From Cherax quadricarinatus (lineage: Eukaryota > Arthropoda > Malacostraca > Decapoda > Parastacidae), in the NCBI RefSeq assembly GCF_038502225.1, contig NC_091303.1:27788135-27852134 (forward strand): 64,000 nt of DNA, given 5' to 3'. The notes beneath the pieces were generated by a model. The model saw only the letters and a program-made list of their open reading frames with translations. It was not told the origin of the DNA and did not search any database. This document shows, one piece after another, positions 48,122 to 60,103 of the stretch. A program made the translations under genes and the position numbers. Position 1 is the first letter of the stretch. Each line of letters starts with the position of its first letter.

Positions 48122-50533
48122 TCATATTAGATCAATTCTATGATTCACCTCATCTTTCATAGACCCATCTGCTGACACGTCCACTCCCAAATATCTGAAT
48201 ACGTTCACCTCCTCCATACTCTCTCCCTCCAATCTGATATTCAATCTTTCATCACCTAATCTTTTTGTTATCCTCATAACCTTACTCTTTCCTGTATTCA
48301 CCTTTAATTTTCTTCTTTTGCACACCCTACCAAATTCATCCACCAATCTCTGCAACTTCTCTTCAGAATCTCCCAAGAGCACAGTGTCATCAGCAAAGAG
48401 CAGCTGTGACAACTCCCACTTTGTGTGTGATTCTTTATCTTTTAACTCCACGCCTCTTGCCAAGACCCTCGCATTTACTTCTCTTACAACCCCATCTATA
48501 AATATATTAAACAACCACGGTGACATCACACATCCTTGTCTAAGGCCTACTTTTACTGGGAAAAAATTTCCCTCTTTCCTACATACTCTAACTTGAGCCT
48601 CACTATCCTCGTAAAAACTCTTCACTGCTTTCAGTAACCTACCTCCTACACCATACACTTGCAACATCTGCCACATTGCCCCCCTATCCACCCTGTCATA
48701 CGCCTTTTCCAAATCCATAAATGCCACAAAGACCTCTTTAGCCTTATCTAAATACTGTTCACTTATATGTTTCACTGTAAACACCTGGTCCACACACCCC
48801 CTACCTTTCCTAAAGCCTCCTTGTTCATCTGCTATCCTATTCTCCGTCTTACTCTTAATTCTTTCAATTATAACTCTACCATACACTTTACCAGGTACAC
48901 TCAACAGACTTATCCCCCTATAATTTTTGCACTCTCTTTTATCCCCTTTGCCTTTATACAAAGGAACTATGCATGCTCTCTGCCAATCCCTAGGTACCTT
49001 ACCTTCTTCCATACATTTATTAAATAATTGCACCAACCACTCCAAAACTATATCCCCACCTGCTTTTAACATTTCTATCTTTATCCCATCAATCCCGGCT
49101 GCCTTACCCCCTTTCATTTTACCTACTGCCTCACGAACTTCCCCCACACTCACAACTGGCTCTTCCTCACTCCTACAAGATGTTATTCCTCCTTGCCCTA
49201 TACACGAAATCACAGCTTCCCTATCTTCATCAACATTTAACAATTCCTCAAAATATTCCTTCCATCTTCCCAATACCTCTAACTCTCCATTTACTAACTC
49301 TCCTCTCCTATTTTTAACTGACAAATCCATTTGTTCTCTAGGCTTTCTTAACTTGTTAATCTCACTCCAAAACTTTTTCTTATTTTCAACAAAATTTGTT
49401 GATAACATCTCACCCACTCTCTCATTTGCTCTCTTTTTACATTGCTTCACCACTCTCTTAACTTCTCTCTTTTTCTCCATATACTCTTCCCTCCTTGCAT
49501 CACTTCTACTTTGTAAAAACTTCTCATATGCTAACTTTTTCTCCCTTACTACTCTCTTTACATCATCATTCCACCAATCGCTCCTCTTCCCTCCTGCACC
49601 CACTTTCCTGTAACCACAAACTTCTGCTGAACACTCTAACACTACATTTTTAAACCTACCCCATACCTCTTCGACCCCATTGCCTATGCTCTCATTAGCC
49701 CATCTATCCTCCAATAGCTGTTTATATCTTACCCTAACTGCCTCCTCTTTTAGTTTATAAACCTTCACCTCTCTCTTCCCTGATGCTTCTATTCTCCTTG
49801 TATCCCATCTACCTTTTACTCTCAGTGTAGCTACAACTAGAAAGTGATCTGATATATCTGTGGCCCCTCTATAAACATGTACATCCTGAAGTCTACTCAA
49901 CAGTCTTTTATCTACCAATACATAATCCAACAAACTACTGTCATTTCGCCCTACATCATATCGTGTATACTTATTTATCCTCTTTTTCTTAAAATATGTA
50001 TTACCTATAACTAAACCCCTTTCTATACAAAGTTCAATCAAAGGGCTCCCATTATCATTTACACCTGGCACCCCAAACTTACCTACCACACCCTCTCTAA
50101 AAGTTTCTCCTACTTTAGCATTCAAGTCCCCTACCACAATTACTCTCTCACTTGGTTCAAAGGCTCCTATACATTCACTTAACATCTCCCAAAATCTCTC
50201 TCTCTCCTCTGCATTCCTCTCTTCTCCAGGTGCATACACGCTTATTATGACCCACTTCTCGCATCCAACCTTTACTTTAATCCACATAATTCTTGAATTT
50301 ACACATTCATATTCTCTTTTCTCCTTCCATAACTGATCATTTAACATTACTGCTACCCCTTCCTTTGCTCTAACTCTCTCAGATACTCCAGATTTAATCC
50401 CATTTATTTCCCCCCACTGAAACTCTCCTACCCCCTTCAGCTTTGTTTCGCTTAGGGCCAGGACATCCAACTTCTTTTCATTCATAACATCAGCAATCAT
50501 CTGTTTCTTGTCATCCGCACTACATCCACGCAC
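48122..50533 (-). pseudogene. LINE A1 endonuclease-reverse transcriptase, open but 3'-truncated
   Basis: An uninterrupted frame of about 800 codons. Endonuclease: LNVRGCSADD, LALSETKLKG, ISVYAPGEE, VVGDLNAKVG, SDHFLVVAT. Linker: WNDDVKRVVREKK. RT: KAAGIDGIKIEML, FMDLEKAYDRVD, GLRQGCVMSPWLFN and FADDTVLLGD. Reading continues upstream of 50533 to a stop inside the hairpin gggctagtaaccc with no ATG, so 50533 (GTG) is not a real start. The C-terminal domain is absent. It is the least mutated frame of A1 here. Confidence 0.88.
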
Positions 50534-50965
50534 ATTTAAGCAACCCAGTTTTATAAAGTTTTTCTTCTTCTCTTTTTTAGTAATTGTATACAGGAGAAGG
50601 GGTTACTAGCCCATTGCTCCCGGCATTTTAGTCGCCTCATACGACACGCATGGCTTACGGAGGAAAGATTCTTTTCCACTTCCCCATGGACAATAGAAGA
50701 AATAAAAAAGAACAAGAGCTATTTAGAAAAAGGAGAAAAACCTAGATGTATGTATATATATATATGCATGTGCGTGTCTGTGAAGTGTGACCAAAGTGTA
50801 AGTAGGAGTAGCAAGATATCCCTGTTATCTTAGCGTGTTTATGAGACAGAAAAAGAGGCCAGCAATCCTACCATCATGCAAAACAGTTACAGGTTTTTGT
50901 TTCACAGTCATCTGGCAGGACGGTAGTACTTCCCTGGGTGGTTGCTGTCTACCAACCTACTACCT
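48122..50965 (-). mobile_element. LINE A1 with intact 5' end but missing 3' end
   Basis: The complete 5' untranslated region (50965-50560) and an open endonuclease-RT frame are present, but the element stops abruptly in the codons NHRID at about 48133. It lacks the last ~260 codons, the 3' untranslated region and the tail. This is unusual for a target-primed insertion, which loses the 5' side, so a deletion or rearrangement removed the 3' part. Confidence 0.9.
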
Positions 50966-51254
50966 ACAATTGTGATTTATTTATTTATTTATTTATTTAG
51001 AAATTTAGCATACAAACAGAGATACAAAAAATACAGGTAAGAGCAGCATGCCAAAGCCACTTATATGCATAGCATTATGGGCTGGCTTAAAATTAACTTA
51101 AGATTAACTAAGCAATGATGAAATCAGTGATAATACATTATTGTAAACAGATAACTATAAAATACAAATGAGTATTACAAAGACAGGTCATATGGTTGCA
51201 TGCATGTGATATAATTGTGAGTAACATTTAGGATATACAATTTATATGGTTCAG

Positions 51255-54200
51255 TTATTCAGTATTTATTTGGTTTTGAGTGAGTAAGTGAACTTTGAGA
51301 AGAGACTTGAATTTATAAACAGGTAGTGTTTCTTTTATATTTACAGGTAATGAATTCCAGATTTTAGGGCCTTTTATGTGCATTGAGTTTTTGCATAGCG
51401 TGAGATGGACACGGTCATGTGTTCTGTTGAGGTTGGCAAGGAGATGTTTGAGGGGAGGGTTAATATCAGAGTTAAGTGTTCTATGTATGTAATAAGTGCA
51501 ATAATAAGTATGGATGTTTTGTATGGTGAGTAGGTTGAGTGTTTTGAATATTGGTAGAGTGTGCTGCCTGTAGTGAGAATTTATCATCATTCTAACTGCA
51601 GCCTTTTGTTGGGTAATTAGTGGTCTGAGATGGTTAATTGTTGTTGAGCCCCATGCACAAATTCCATAGGTGAGATAGGGGTAAATAAGAGAGTGATAAA
51701 GGGCCAGGAGGGCCGACTGTGGAACATAGTACCGTATCTTCGATAGTATGCCTACAGTCTTGGAAATTTTCTTAGAAATTTGTTGTATATATGTATGAAA
51801 TTTGAGTCTGTTATCGAGGTGGATTCCTAAGAATTTTCCCTCTGTTAGCTTTGTGATAGGTGATCTGTTTATCGTTATGTTAAGAGGTACATCTGTAGCT
51901 CTGCTACCAAACTGAATGAAGTAGGTTTTGTCAATGTTTAGTGTAAGTTTGTTAGTCCTCATCCAGGTAGATATTTTCTGTAATTCGGCGTTTACAGTAT
52001 TTGCTAGCGTGACTGGGCTCGGGTGAGAGAAGACGTATGTGGTGTCATCTGCAAAAAGTGTGGGTTTGAGTAATTGCGAAGCACGCCCTCCTGGCCCTTT
52101 ATCACTCTCTTATTTTGAGTAATTGCGAAGCATTTGGTAGGTCATTTATGTATAGGAGAAAGAGAAGAGGGCCAAGGACACTTCCCTGTGGGACACCAAC
52201 TGTAATTGGTTGTGCGGAAGAGATTGCCCCATTTGCGTACACATATTGGCTTCTGTTGCTGAGGTAAGACTTGAGGTAGTTGAGGGAGTGCCCTCTAATA
52301 CCATAGTGTGACAATTTTACGTGGAGCAAGTCATGGTCAACTGTATCAAAAGCTTTACGTAAGTCAATGAAGATCCCCAGTGGGACTTCTTTTTTCTCTA
52401 TTGCAGTGTACATGTTCTAGCATGTGTATAATAGCATCATTAGTATTTTTATTAGGCCTGAATCCAAATTGGCAGGGGTTGAGAATGTTATGGGAGATGA
52501 GGTAGGAGTGGATTCGTTTATGAATTAATTTTTCGAAGATTTTTGAGAGAGGGTGTAAATTGGATATTGGCCTATAGTTATTCAACTCTGTTTGGTCTCC
52601 TCCTTTATGGATCGGGGTGACCCTTGCTATTTTGAGAACTGTAGGGAAGGTGGAGGATTCAATGGATTTGTTAAAGAGTGTTGCAATGATTGGTGATAGT
52701 ACTTGTGACGCTTTTTTGTATATAAAGGGTGGTAAGGTATTTAAATCTCCTGCCTTGTTTTTCAGTGCATTGATAATAAGGGAGACTTCGTATGGGTTAG
52801 TCGGAGCTAGGAACAGTGTGTTCGGGTAGTTGCCAGTGAGGTAGTCATTTGGTGGGGTATCTGAGCTTGGAATATTATTGGCAAGGTTTTGACCTATAGT
52901 GGAGAAGAAATCAATGAGTCTGCTGTTTCTGTTGGTGGGAGTTGGGGTTCATCTGATTTTGCTAATTTTATTTCGCTATGTCGTGATATCTTTTTTGTTC
53001 CCAGAATTTCTGATAGGGTCTTCCAGGTCTTTGTTATATCACCTCATAAGTTGGATAATCTGTTCTCATAATACAATTTTTTTGCCCTTCTTATCAGGCT
53101 GGTTAGGATTGACGAGTAACGTTTTGTTTGGTCTCTGGTTATGTGACCCATTCTGTACTGTTTTTCATATCGGTGTTTTGTATTTATGGATTTGAGAATG
53201 CTGGGTGTTAGCCAGGGACTGTTCAGTCTCTTAGCTGTCATCTGCTTAGTTTTTTTTAGGGCAGTGCTTGTTATAAAGGTATTGGGTCTTTTTTAGAAAA
53301 TTATTAAAACATTCGTCAATATCTGTATAGATTTCTAGCCCAGTGTGCCAGTCAATGTTTGTTACTGCTGTTGTGAAGTTATTAATGGCTGCCTCATTGT
53401 GAAGTCTGAAGGTGACTTTAGTAGTGTCTTGGGGTATTTTACCAAGAGTTGTTATGAGGAAAGTAGGGTAGTGGTCTGTGGTATTATCTGTAATTATGCC
53501 TGATTTTAAAGGGGATATGGTGTTGGTCCAGATGTGGTCAAGTAGGGAAACACTAGTCTCTGTAACTCTTGTAGGTTTTGTTACTGTTGGTAGCAACATG
53601 CAGTTACTCATTGTGTTTGTGAATTCAGTAACGTGTGGGTCCTGGTCTTGCAGGAGATTTATATTGAAGTCACCTGAGAGTAGTAAGTGATCTTTGTTCA
53701 TGCGTGCATCAGTTATCATACTTCCTAGGTTTTGACTAAATTGGCTAATGTTTGATTGTGGAATTCTGTAGATGTTTATCACTGTGAGAGGTTTTTGTAG
53801 GTATTTGGATTTGAATTTAGCTATTATATATTCTCCATGTTCATCCCTTGTGCAAGTATTAGTGATACATTCTAGTTGGTCTGAGTAGTATATAGCTGTG
53901 CCACCCCCTTGTTGGTCTGGCCTACAGTTGTGTATGGCTGTGTAACCAGGAATGGCATAGACATCTGTAGTATCAGGCTTTAGCCAGGTTTCAGTTAGTG
54001 TAATAATGGACATATTGGCATGCAAGGAATTTAGTAATGCTAGGAGGTCATCATAATGCTTGCTTAAAGATCTGATATTGTAGTTAAAGATAGTTATGTT
54101 GTTGTTGGCTCTGAGAAGTGCCTTTGATTGTTCTGCTGTGTAGTAATTACAGTAACTGTTTGAATCATTTAAGTCATTAAATAAGAGGTTGGTATCAGGA

Positions 54201-54292
54201 TCAATGCTTGTAATCATAAGATTTGTAGTGAATCTATAGTTAGAATTAAGTAAAAAATAAAGTAAATATTCTAAAGCTAAAAAAAATAGCAC
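51255..54292 (-). pseudogene. LINE B ORF2, endonuclease-reverse transcriptase, several breaks
   Basis: The endonuclease part (54292-53246, 348 codons) has FNYNIRSLSKHYDDL, ITLTETWLKPDT, LLLSGDFNINLLQD, SLLDHIWTN and TDHYPTFL. RT pieces are NNYRPISNLHPLSKIFEKLI (52585-52364) and GIFIDLRKAFDTVDHDLLHV ... TVGVPQGSVLGPLLFLLYIND (52413-52102). The C-terminal part has LGIHLDNRLKFHTYI, ILSKIRYYVPQSALLALYHS and IKGPKIWNSLPV (51962-51255). Stops or frame changes lie near 53243, in 52600-53040 and near 52390. An insertion at 52065-52132 cuts the frame just before FADDT. Confidence 0.88.
52065..52132 (-). repeat. Inserted inverted 29-mer between a 19-bp direct duplication
   Basis: tttgagtaattgcgaagca occurs at 52065-52083 and again at 52114-52132. 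The 30 bases between them contain the exact reverse complement of 51685-51713 (ataagagagtgataaagggc...). Confidence 0.92.
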
Positions 54293-55649
54293 CTGAATTA
54301 TTTAAAAAATGTAAAAAATAATGAGCTAAGGTAGTTTTTTAAAGCTAAAATAAAGGAGACAATATAAAAGGGACTAAAATAATTTGTGGTGAACAAATAA
54401 AGTGATGATCAAATAATGGAGCTTGGGAATATGATAGTAGGTAGTACTTTAAAGGTAATTCTTTAAAGTTAGAATTATAATATAAAATTATAATATAAAA
54501 GGGACTAATATAAGTTGTGGTGAACAATAAAGTGGTAATCAAATAAATGAGCTTTGGAGTATAATGGCAAAATAGTGAACTTATTAACTTTAACACCTGA
54601 GAATAGCACCTTGATTAGTTTAACAATTGCGAATAAATAATCTAAGGTAGTTATATAGAGCTAAAATAAAGGACAAAAAATATATAAGGGACTACAATTG
54701 AGTAATGGTAAACAAGTTAAATGGACAGATAGTCACTATGAAATAATATTGGTTTAGGAGTAAGATCTGATTTGTAATATTAAATAAGTTGAGCAGTTTA
54801 TTGCACAATAAAAAGTAAAAAAAAAAAAAAAATGAGGTAGTTGGTACTAGCTAGCAAAAGATAGTATTGGTACTTGCAAAAAAGTAATTGGAATATACAC
54901 TAATTGCACACACAATAAAAAGTGACTAAAAAAACATGTAGTGGTAAACAAAATTAAATGGACAGGTAAGAACAATGAATAATGGTAATGTCTTGGTTAT
55001 AATATGATAGTAAGATGGTAGACAGGTACAAAGGATAATATAAAGGTTGGAGTTGAATATGCAAACTTGAAAATTTGGCAACAAAATGTTATGGGAAGTA
55101 TAAAATAATGTTTAATGTACAAAAGTAAAATTGACTGGTAGTAAATATGGTGTTTAATAAAATTTTAGTAAGTAATAATGATTACAAAAAAAGTGAAAAA
55201 GTAATGTTTATTTCATTCAATATTGCACTGGTAGTTATACTAGAGGTTATATGGCAGTACAAGGTAATTAAGAGTACTCTAAGATAGTAAATGTGGTATA
55301 AAACAGGTAAAGGTAATTAGACAAGTAATGGTTATTAAATGTCAAAAATGTTAAGAGTAAATTGAAATTATAGTAAAAATGATAATTATTAATTTTAGTA
55401 GGTAATATCAATTGATAGTATTCAAAAAAAATATGAGGTAGTAATATGGACAGAGAAAGTATCAATTCAGCTAATGTTTAAGCAAACAATAGTAAATAAG
55501 AAAATTACATAAGGTGACTTATGCTTACTAGTAAAATCACAAAATGAGGTAGTTGATTATTTAATTACTAAGAGATTGTACAATGAAGTTTGAACAATAA
55601 TGGAGCAAAACATACACTACGCTACATAGGCTTTTAAGTTGGACATTGT
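54293..55649 (-). other. AT-rich spacer between LINE B ORF1 and ORF2
   Basis: About 1.36 kb without open frame, very rich in TA/TAA, with several repeated short phrases such as aatggtaaacaa and gggactaaa..a. It is conserved in the inverted copy (62763-64000), so it is a true part of the element and not an insertion. Its role is unknown. Confidence 0.7.
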
Positions 55650-55998
55650 TTAGTTATTCTCTGTAAGATTAGTATCCCTGAGAAATCGTGATAGATCATT
55701 CTCGTTCGTGATTGTGTACAGATGACCTACATTTGTTTTCCTAACTAGAATTTTCCCATCCCGTGTGAAGCATTGGTGTATTGTGTCATTATTCTCCCGC
55801 TTAAGTTTTCTGACTCTATACAGGAGGTTCTGACGTTTTTTGGTAAGACACTCGTTTATGTATACCTCTTTCTTTACTTTAATAGATGCAATAATTAAGT
55901 CTTTTTTCCTGTCATGTGAGTGGAATCTAAGCATAACACTTTTTCTACCATGGGATCCTAGTAACCTGGCTTCTTTTATTTCAGACTCAGGTATAATA
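55650..55998 (-). pseudogene. LINE B ORF1, C-terminal part
   Basis: Reads EARLLGSHGRKSVMLRFHSH, DRKKDLIIASIKVKKEVYIN, ECLTKKRQNLLYRVRKLKRE and ends LSRFLRDTNLTENN. It resembles the C-terminal domain found in ORF1 of CR1/Jockey LINEs and in the baculovirus FP protein family, probably a nucleic-acid-binding chaperone. The N-terminus is lost by truncation. Confidence 0.75.
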
Positions 55999-56563
55999 AC
56001 GTGACAAGCAAATAAGCCATAGTGTTGATATAAGCATAATAATAAAGCATATTCCCATGCATCACGAGACTGAGCTCATGGCAACCGGCAGTGGCTTCAA
56101 AGCCACCTTATCTTTTATAGACAATGTACAGTGAAACCCCACCATTTAGCGGCCACGACTTTCGTGAAATCCGACTTTCGGAAACTTTTTTTGCCAAAAT
56201 ATAGCCTCGTGGTTCACGATTGTCCTAGTGATTTGGTGACCATCCGGTACGTGTCTGCCGTCAGCGCTCACACAAAGGCAGTCTCCCACACCATTCACAC
56301 TCAGTGTGCCATTGTTTACCAGCGAGTGACCATCACCCCACGGGTTCATATGATACATTTCATAATAATCCATTGTTGCTAAACTCACAAACTAGTATTT
56401 AGTCACTTAGTATTTAGTCAACTTACTCCACAATTTGGAATAATTTAGGGTTAAGAATTAATCTAAGTTTGCCCAAAATGCCTAGCCATGCTAGGTGTTC
56501 TAGTGGCCCCCTCTGTAATTAGTATTTTATTAGTATTTTATTGTTTTTTGTGCTTGCAACTGC

Positions 56564-57644
56564 TTAACCCTTTCAGGGTTTCCGACACACTAGTACGGCT
56601 TATGCACCAGGGTTTTGACGTACTAGTACACCTAAATTCTAGCGCCCTCAAATCTAGTGAGAGAAAACTGGTAGGCCTACATATGAAAGAATGGGTCTAT
56701 GTGGTCAGTGTACGCAGTATAAAAAAAAATCCTGGAGCACACATTGCATAATAAGAAAAAAAAAACATTGACAGTGTTTTTGGTTTAAAACAGCAACTTT
56801 GCACTGTATTTTCGTATGGTATTTATGATAGTATTCTAGTTTTCCTGGTCTCATTTTATAGAATGGAAGACATATTACAGAAATTGAGACGATTTTGATT
56901 GGTTTTACAATGAAAAGTACCTTGAAATTGAGCTCAAAGTAGCAGAAATCTTTGATTTTTGCCAAAGTTCAAAAGTAAACAAATCATGCTACACGTCCAA
57001 TACACGTCAACTGGTGAGTCTAATATTCTTTCACAAGTGCGCTGATATTATTTATACCATTTCTACACTAATGCAGTAGTCTGCATAACAGTAAATCTTC
57101 TATTTTTTGTGAGAATAAAAATTCAAAGTGGAAAGCAAAAGAATGTAAGAGGGGCATGGGGACGTGACTAATGAACAGAGGAAATGTTATTTTAGTGCCA
57201 GGAATGTCTTTCTTGTTTATTCTGGACCCTATTTGGAAATTGGTATCTTTTGAAATTTGTGTCAAATTGGCAAAATTGCTAAATTCTGGCCACTGTATTG
57301 GATAGTTGAGATTGGTAAATGGGTGGTTTCTTGTACTCACTTGATAGAAAAAATGGAGTTCTAGTGAAATAGTTATGATTTTTGTCGACTAGTACACTGG
57401 AATTGGCCGAAAATAGGGCTCAAATTGGGCAAAATTGCCGATGCGTAAACATCGTCGAGACTGCTAATTTTGCGAGAGCATAATTCCGTAAGTTTTCCAT
57501 CAAATTTCATACTTTTGGTGTCATTATGATTGGGAAAAGATTCTCTATCTTTTCATAAGAAAAAACAATTTTGTTTTTTTTTTGAAATTTGGGCGACCCT
57601 GAGAACAAGTCTGGGAGAGGGCCTGGGGACCCTGAGAGAGTTAA
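56564..57644 (+). mobile_element. piggyBac-like TTAA element with module M (copy 3), inside the Tigger
   Basis: TTAA ccctttcagggt ... accctgagagag TTAA, 1,081 bp, uninterrupted. It sits 10 bp upstream of the Tigger transposase ATG, so it is younger than the Tigger. Confidence 0.88.
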
Positions 57645-57653
57645 TAAGTCACC

Positions 57654-59415
57654 ATGGGCCTGAAGAAAGCTAGTGCCACCCCTTTGGTAAAGAAAGTGAG
57701 GAACACGATCGAATTCAAGAAAGAAATCATTGAAAAATATGAGAGTGGAGTGCATGTTACAGAGCTTGCCAGGATGTATTGCAAACCCTATTCAACCATC
57801 ACTTTGACGTGGCGAAGGAAAAGGAAATAAAGTGTGCTGTTGTTGCAAAAGGGGTAGACATGCTGACAAAAAATAGATCGCAAACCCTCAAAGAAGTGGA
57901 GAGGTTATTGTTGGTGCGGATTACCCAAAAACAGTTAGCAGATAGTATTATGCAGTCGATAATATGTGAAAAGGCAAAGCAGTTGCATGACGACCTCGTA
58001 AAGAAAATGCCTGCAATGAGTGGTGATGTTTGCGATTTTAAGGCCAACAAAAGCTGGTTTGAGAGATTTAAGAAATGTAGTGGCATACACAGTGTGGTAA
58101 GGCATGGTGAGGCTGCCAGTTCAGACAAAAGGGTGACTAAGAAGTTTGTACAGGAGTTTAAAGGGTACGCAGACAATGAAAAATTCAAACCCCAAAAAGT
58201 GTTCAATTGTGACAAAACAGGCCTGTTTTGGAAGAAAATGCCAAAGAGGACCTACATCATGCAGGAGGAAACGGCACTCCCAGGACACAAGCCTATGCAA
58301 GACAGGCTAATTCAAATGTTTTGTAATAATGCTGGTGGGGATTGCAAAGTAAAGCCTTTACTGGTCTATCGCTCTGAAAATCCCAGTGTTCAAGAAAAAC
58401 AGTGTTGCCAAGAGTAAATTGTGTGTGATGTAGAAGGCTAACATTAAAGCATGGGTCACAAGGGAAATTTTCCTTGATTGGTTTAATGAAGTGTTTGGCT
58501 CCAGTGTGAAGAAATACCTCCTGGACAATGAACTGGAACTTAAGTGCCTCATCCTCACCCTCCAGACTTGGAAGAGTAAATGGTGGAGGAATTTTGTTTC
58601 ATCACAGTGAAGTTCTTGCCCCCTAATACAACTCCTCTCCTCCAGCCCATGGACCAGCAGGTTATTTCAAAATTCAAGAAACTGTACACCAAAGCACTGT
58701 TTCAAAAGTGCTTTGTGACCTCAGACACTGAATTGACCCGAAGAGAGTTCTGGAAAGATCACTTCAATATCCTCCATTGCATAAACCTTATAGGTAAGGC
58801 TTGGGAGGGAGTGACTTGCAGGACTTTGAACTCTAACTGGAGAAAATTGTGGCCAGAATGTGTACAAGAGAGAGACTTTGAAGGATTTGGGGCTGACCTT
58901 GAGGAGCCTATGCCAGGTGTGGAAAGTATTGTGTCACTGGGGAATTCCATGAGGTTGGATGTGAGTTTGGAGGATGTGGAAGAGTTGGTGGAGGACCACG
59001 ATGAAGAGCTAACCACTACAGAGCTGCAAGAGCTTCATCTGCAGCAGCAACAGACCACAGCTCAGGAAATTGCTTCAGAGGAGGAGGAAGAGAGATGGAG
59101 GAAGGTGCCTTCTTCAAAGATTAAGGACATTTGTGCAAAGTGGACTGAAGTGCAAACATTTATGGATGAACTTCACCCTGACAAAGCGGCTGCAGGCTGT
59201 GTTGGCAACATGTACAATGAAAGTTGTGTCCCACTCCAGACAAATCTAAAAGAAACTCCAGAAACAGAGCTCTCTGGACAGATATTTTGTGCGACAGGAG
59301 TCCAGTGACCCAAGTTGTTCCCAGTGGCATTAAAAAACAAAGAAGGGAAATAACCCTAGATAAGGACTTGGTACCTGAAGTCTTTATGGAAGGCGGTTCC
59401 CCTTCCAAACAATAG
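57654..59415 (+). pseudogene. Tigger/pogo-like transposase, frameshifted
   Basis: ATG at 57654 follows ttaataagtcacc. N-terminal helix-turn-helix: KKEIIEKYESGVHVTELARM. CENP-B-type domain: SGDVCDFKANKSWFERFKKC and SGIHSVVRHGEAASSDK. First catalytic Asp: VFNCDKTGLFWKKMPKRTY, with K where most relatives have E. The second catalytic block (LLLDNAPAH in relatives) is lost in a deletion near 58540. The third Asp is in NTTPLLQPMDQQVISKF. The C-terminal tail ends EVFMEGGSPSKQ. Frame breaks lie near 57790, 58390-58430, 58560 and 59210. Inactive. Confidence 0.88.
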
Positions 59416-59683
59416 TGCACCTTCATTCTCTCCCCTCCTCCTGTCTTCCATCCACCTAGAAGACTTCAGTAAAGGTAAGTGCAATGTTATTATTATTTTA
59501 TATATGTATGTACTTGATTTCTCATTGTTTTCTGTATGTAAATCTTCATTTAATTTGAAAAAAAAAAAAATATTTTAATATTTTTGGGTGTCTGGAACGG
59601 ATTAATTTTATTTCCATTATTTCTTATGGGGAAAAATGGTTTTGTCATTCAGCAATTTCGTCCTTCAGCAGACTCTGGAACTC

Positions 59684-59703
59684 GGGGGGGGGGGGGGGGG
59701 GGG
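59684..59703. repeat. Run of 20 G
   Basis: It lies exactly where the Tigger right terminal repeat (ending in tttcactg in relatives) should be. It may be a real expansion or a read/assembly artefact. Confidence 0.9.
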
Positions 59704-59710
59704 CATTGTA

Positions 59711-59968
59711 CTATGTATGTACTTTACATAATAAGAATCATTTCTTTTATTCGTTGGATCCATGGCTAGGGCTAAAAATAAGCAGGTTATAACAATAAAT
59801 GGAGAAAAAGAAATTGGAATGACTTATGCAGCAAGTAGTGCCACCACACAGTATCAGCAGGTTAGTGTGGCAACCCTGGAAATTTTAAATTATGCTAGCT
59901 GAAATTCAAGTCGAATAACTGATGGAACCGGATAACTGATTGCTGGATTAGTGATGGCCACCCTGTAC
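59711..59968 (+). mobile_element. Right half of a GGCC-type TA element split by the Tigger
   Basis: Matches 16880-17128 (caggttataacaataaat, gaatgacttatgca) and ends in ggattagtgatggccaccctgta. Its left piece is 56065-56128. Confidence 0.75.
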
Positions 59969-60103
59969 CATATACAGTACTGATCTCTGTAATATCAAAT
60001 ATTATTAAGGTACTGTACAAATAATGAAGCCAGTATAATATGATATATTTAAATTACAACATAACCATTTACGTATAGTAACTACAGATAATTTTGTACT
60101 CAC

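Larger units (their letters stand above)
50976..55998 (-). mobile_element. LINE B, CR1/Jockey-group-like, nearly full length but broken
   Basis: The order on the minus strand is: ORF1 3' part (55998-55650), an AT-rich non-coding spacer of about 1.35 kb (55649-54293), ORF2 endonuclease (54292-53246), RT in pieces (53241-52102), C-terminal domain (51962-51255), 3' untranslated region, and an (AAAT)n-like tail at about 51000-50976. Similarity to the second copy (62210-64000) ends near 55998, so it is 5'-truncated. Confidence 0.87.
56129..59708 (+). mobile_element. Tigger/pogo-like element, long but broken, nested
   Basis: The left end is cagtgaaaccccaccattta after TA (56127-56128). The right end is near 59708 before TA, where the terminal repeat is spoiled by a run of 20 G. 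It contains a transposase pseudogene and, upstream of it, the TTAA element 56564-57644. It is itself inserted in an element of the 15946-17128 type: the flanks ttcaaagccaccttat (56097) and catttcttttattcgttgga (about 59737) are adjacent in that family. Confidence 0.82.

Noticed and set aside
48318..49613. Plus-strand frames of 86-228 codons, Ser/Pro/Leu-rich
   Set aside because: Opposite-strand shadows of the LINE A1 protein; the same shadows recur at every LINE A copy.
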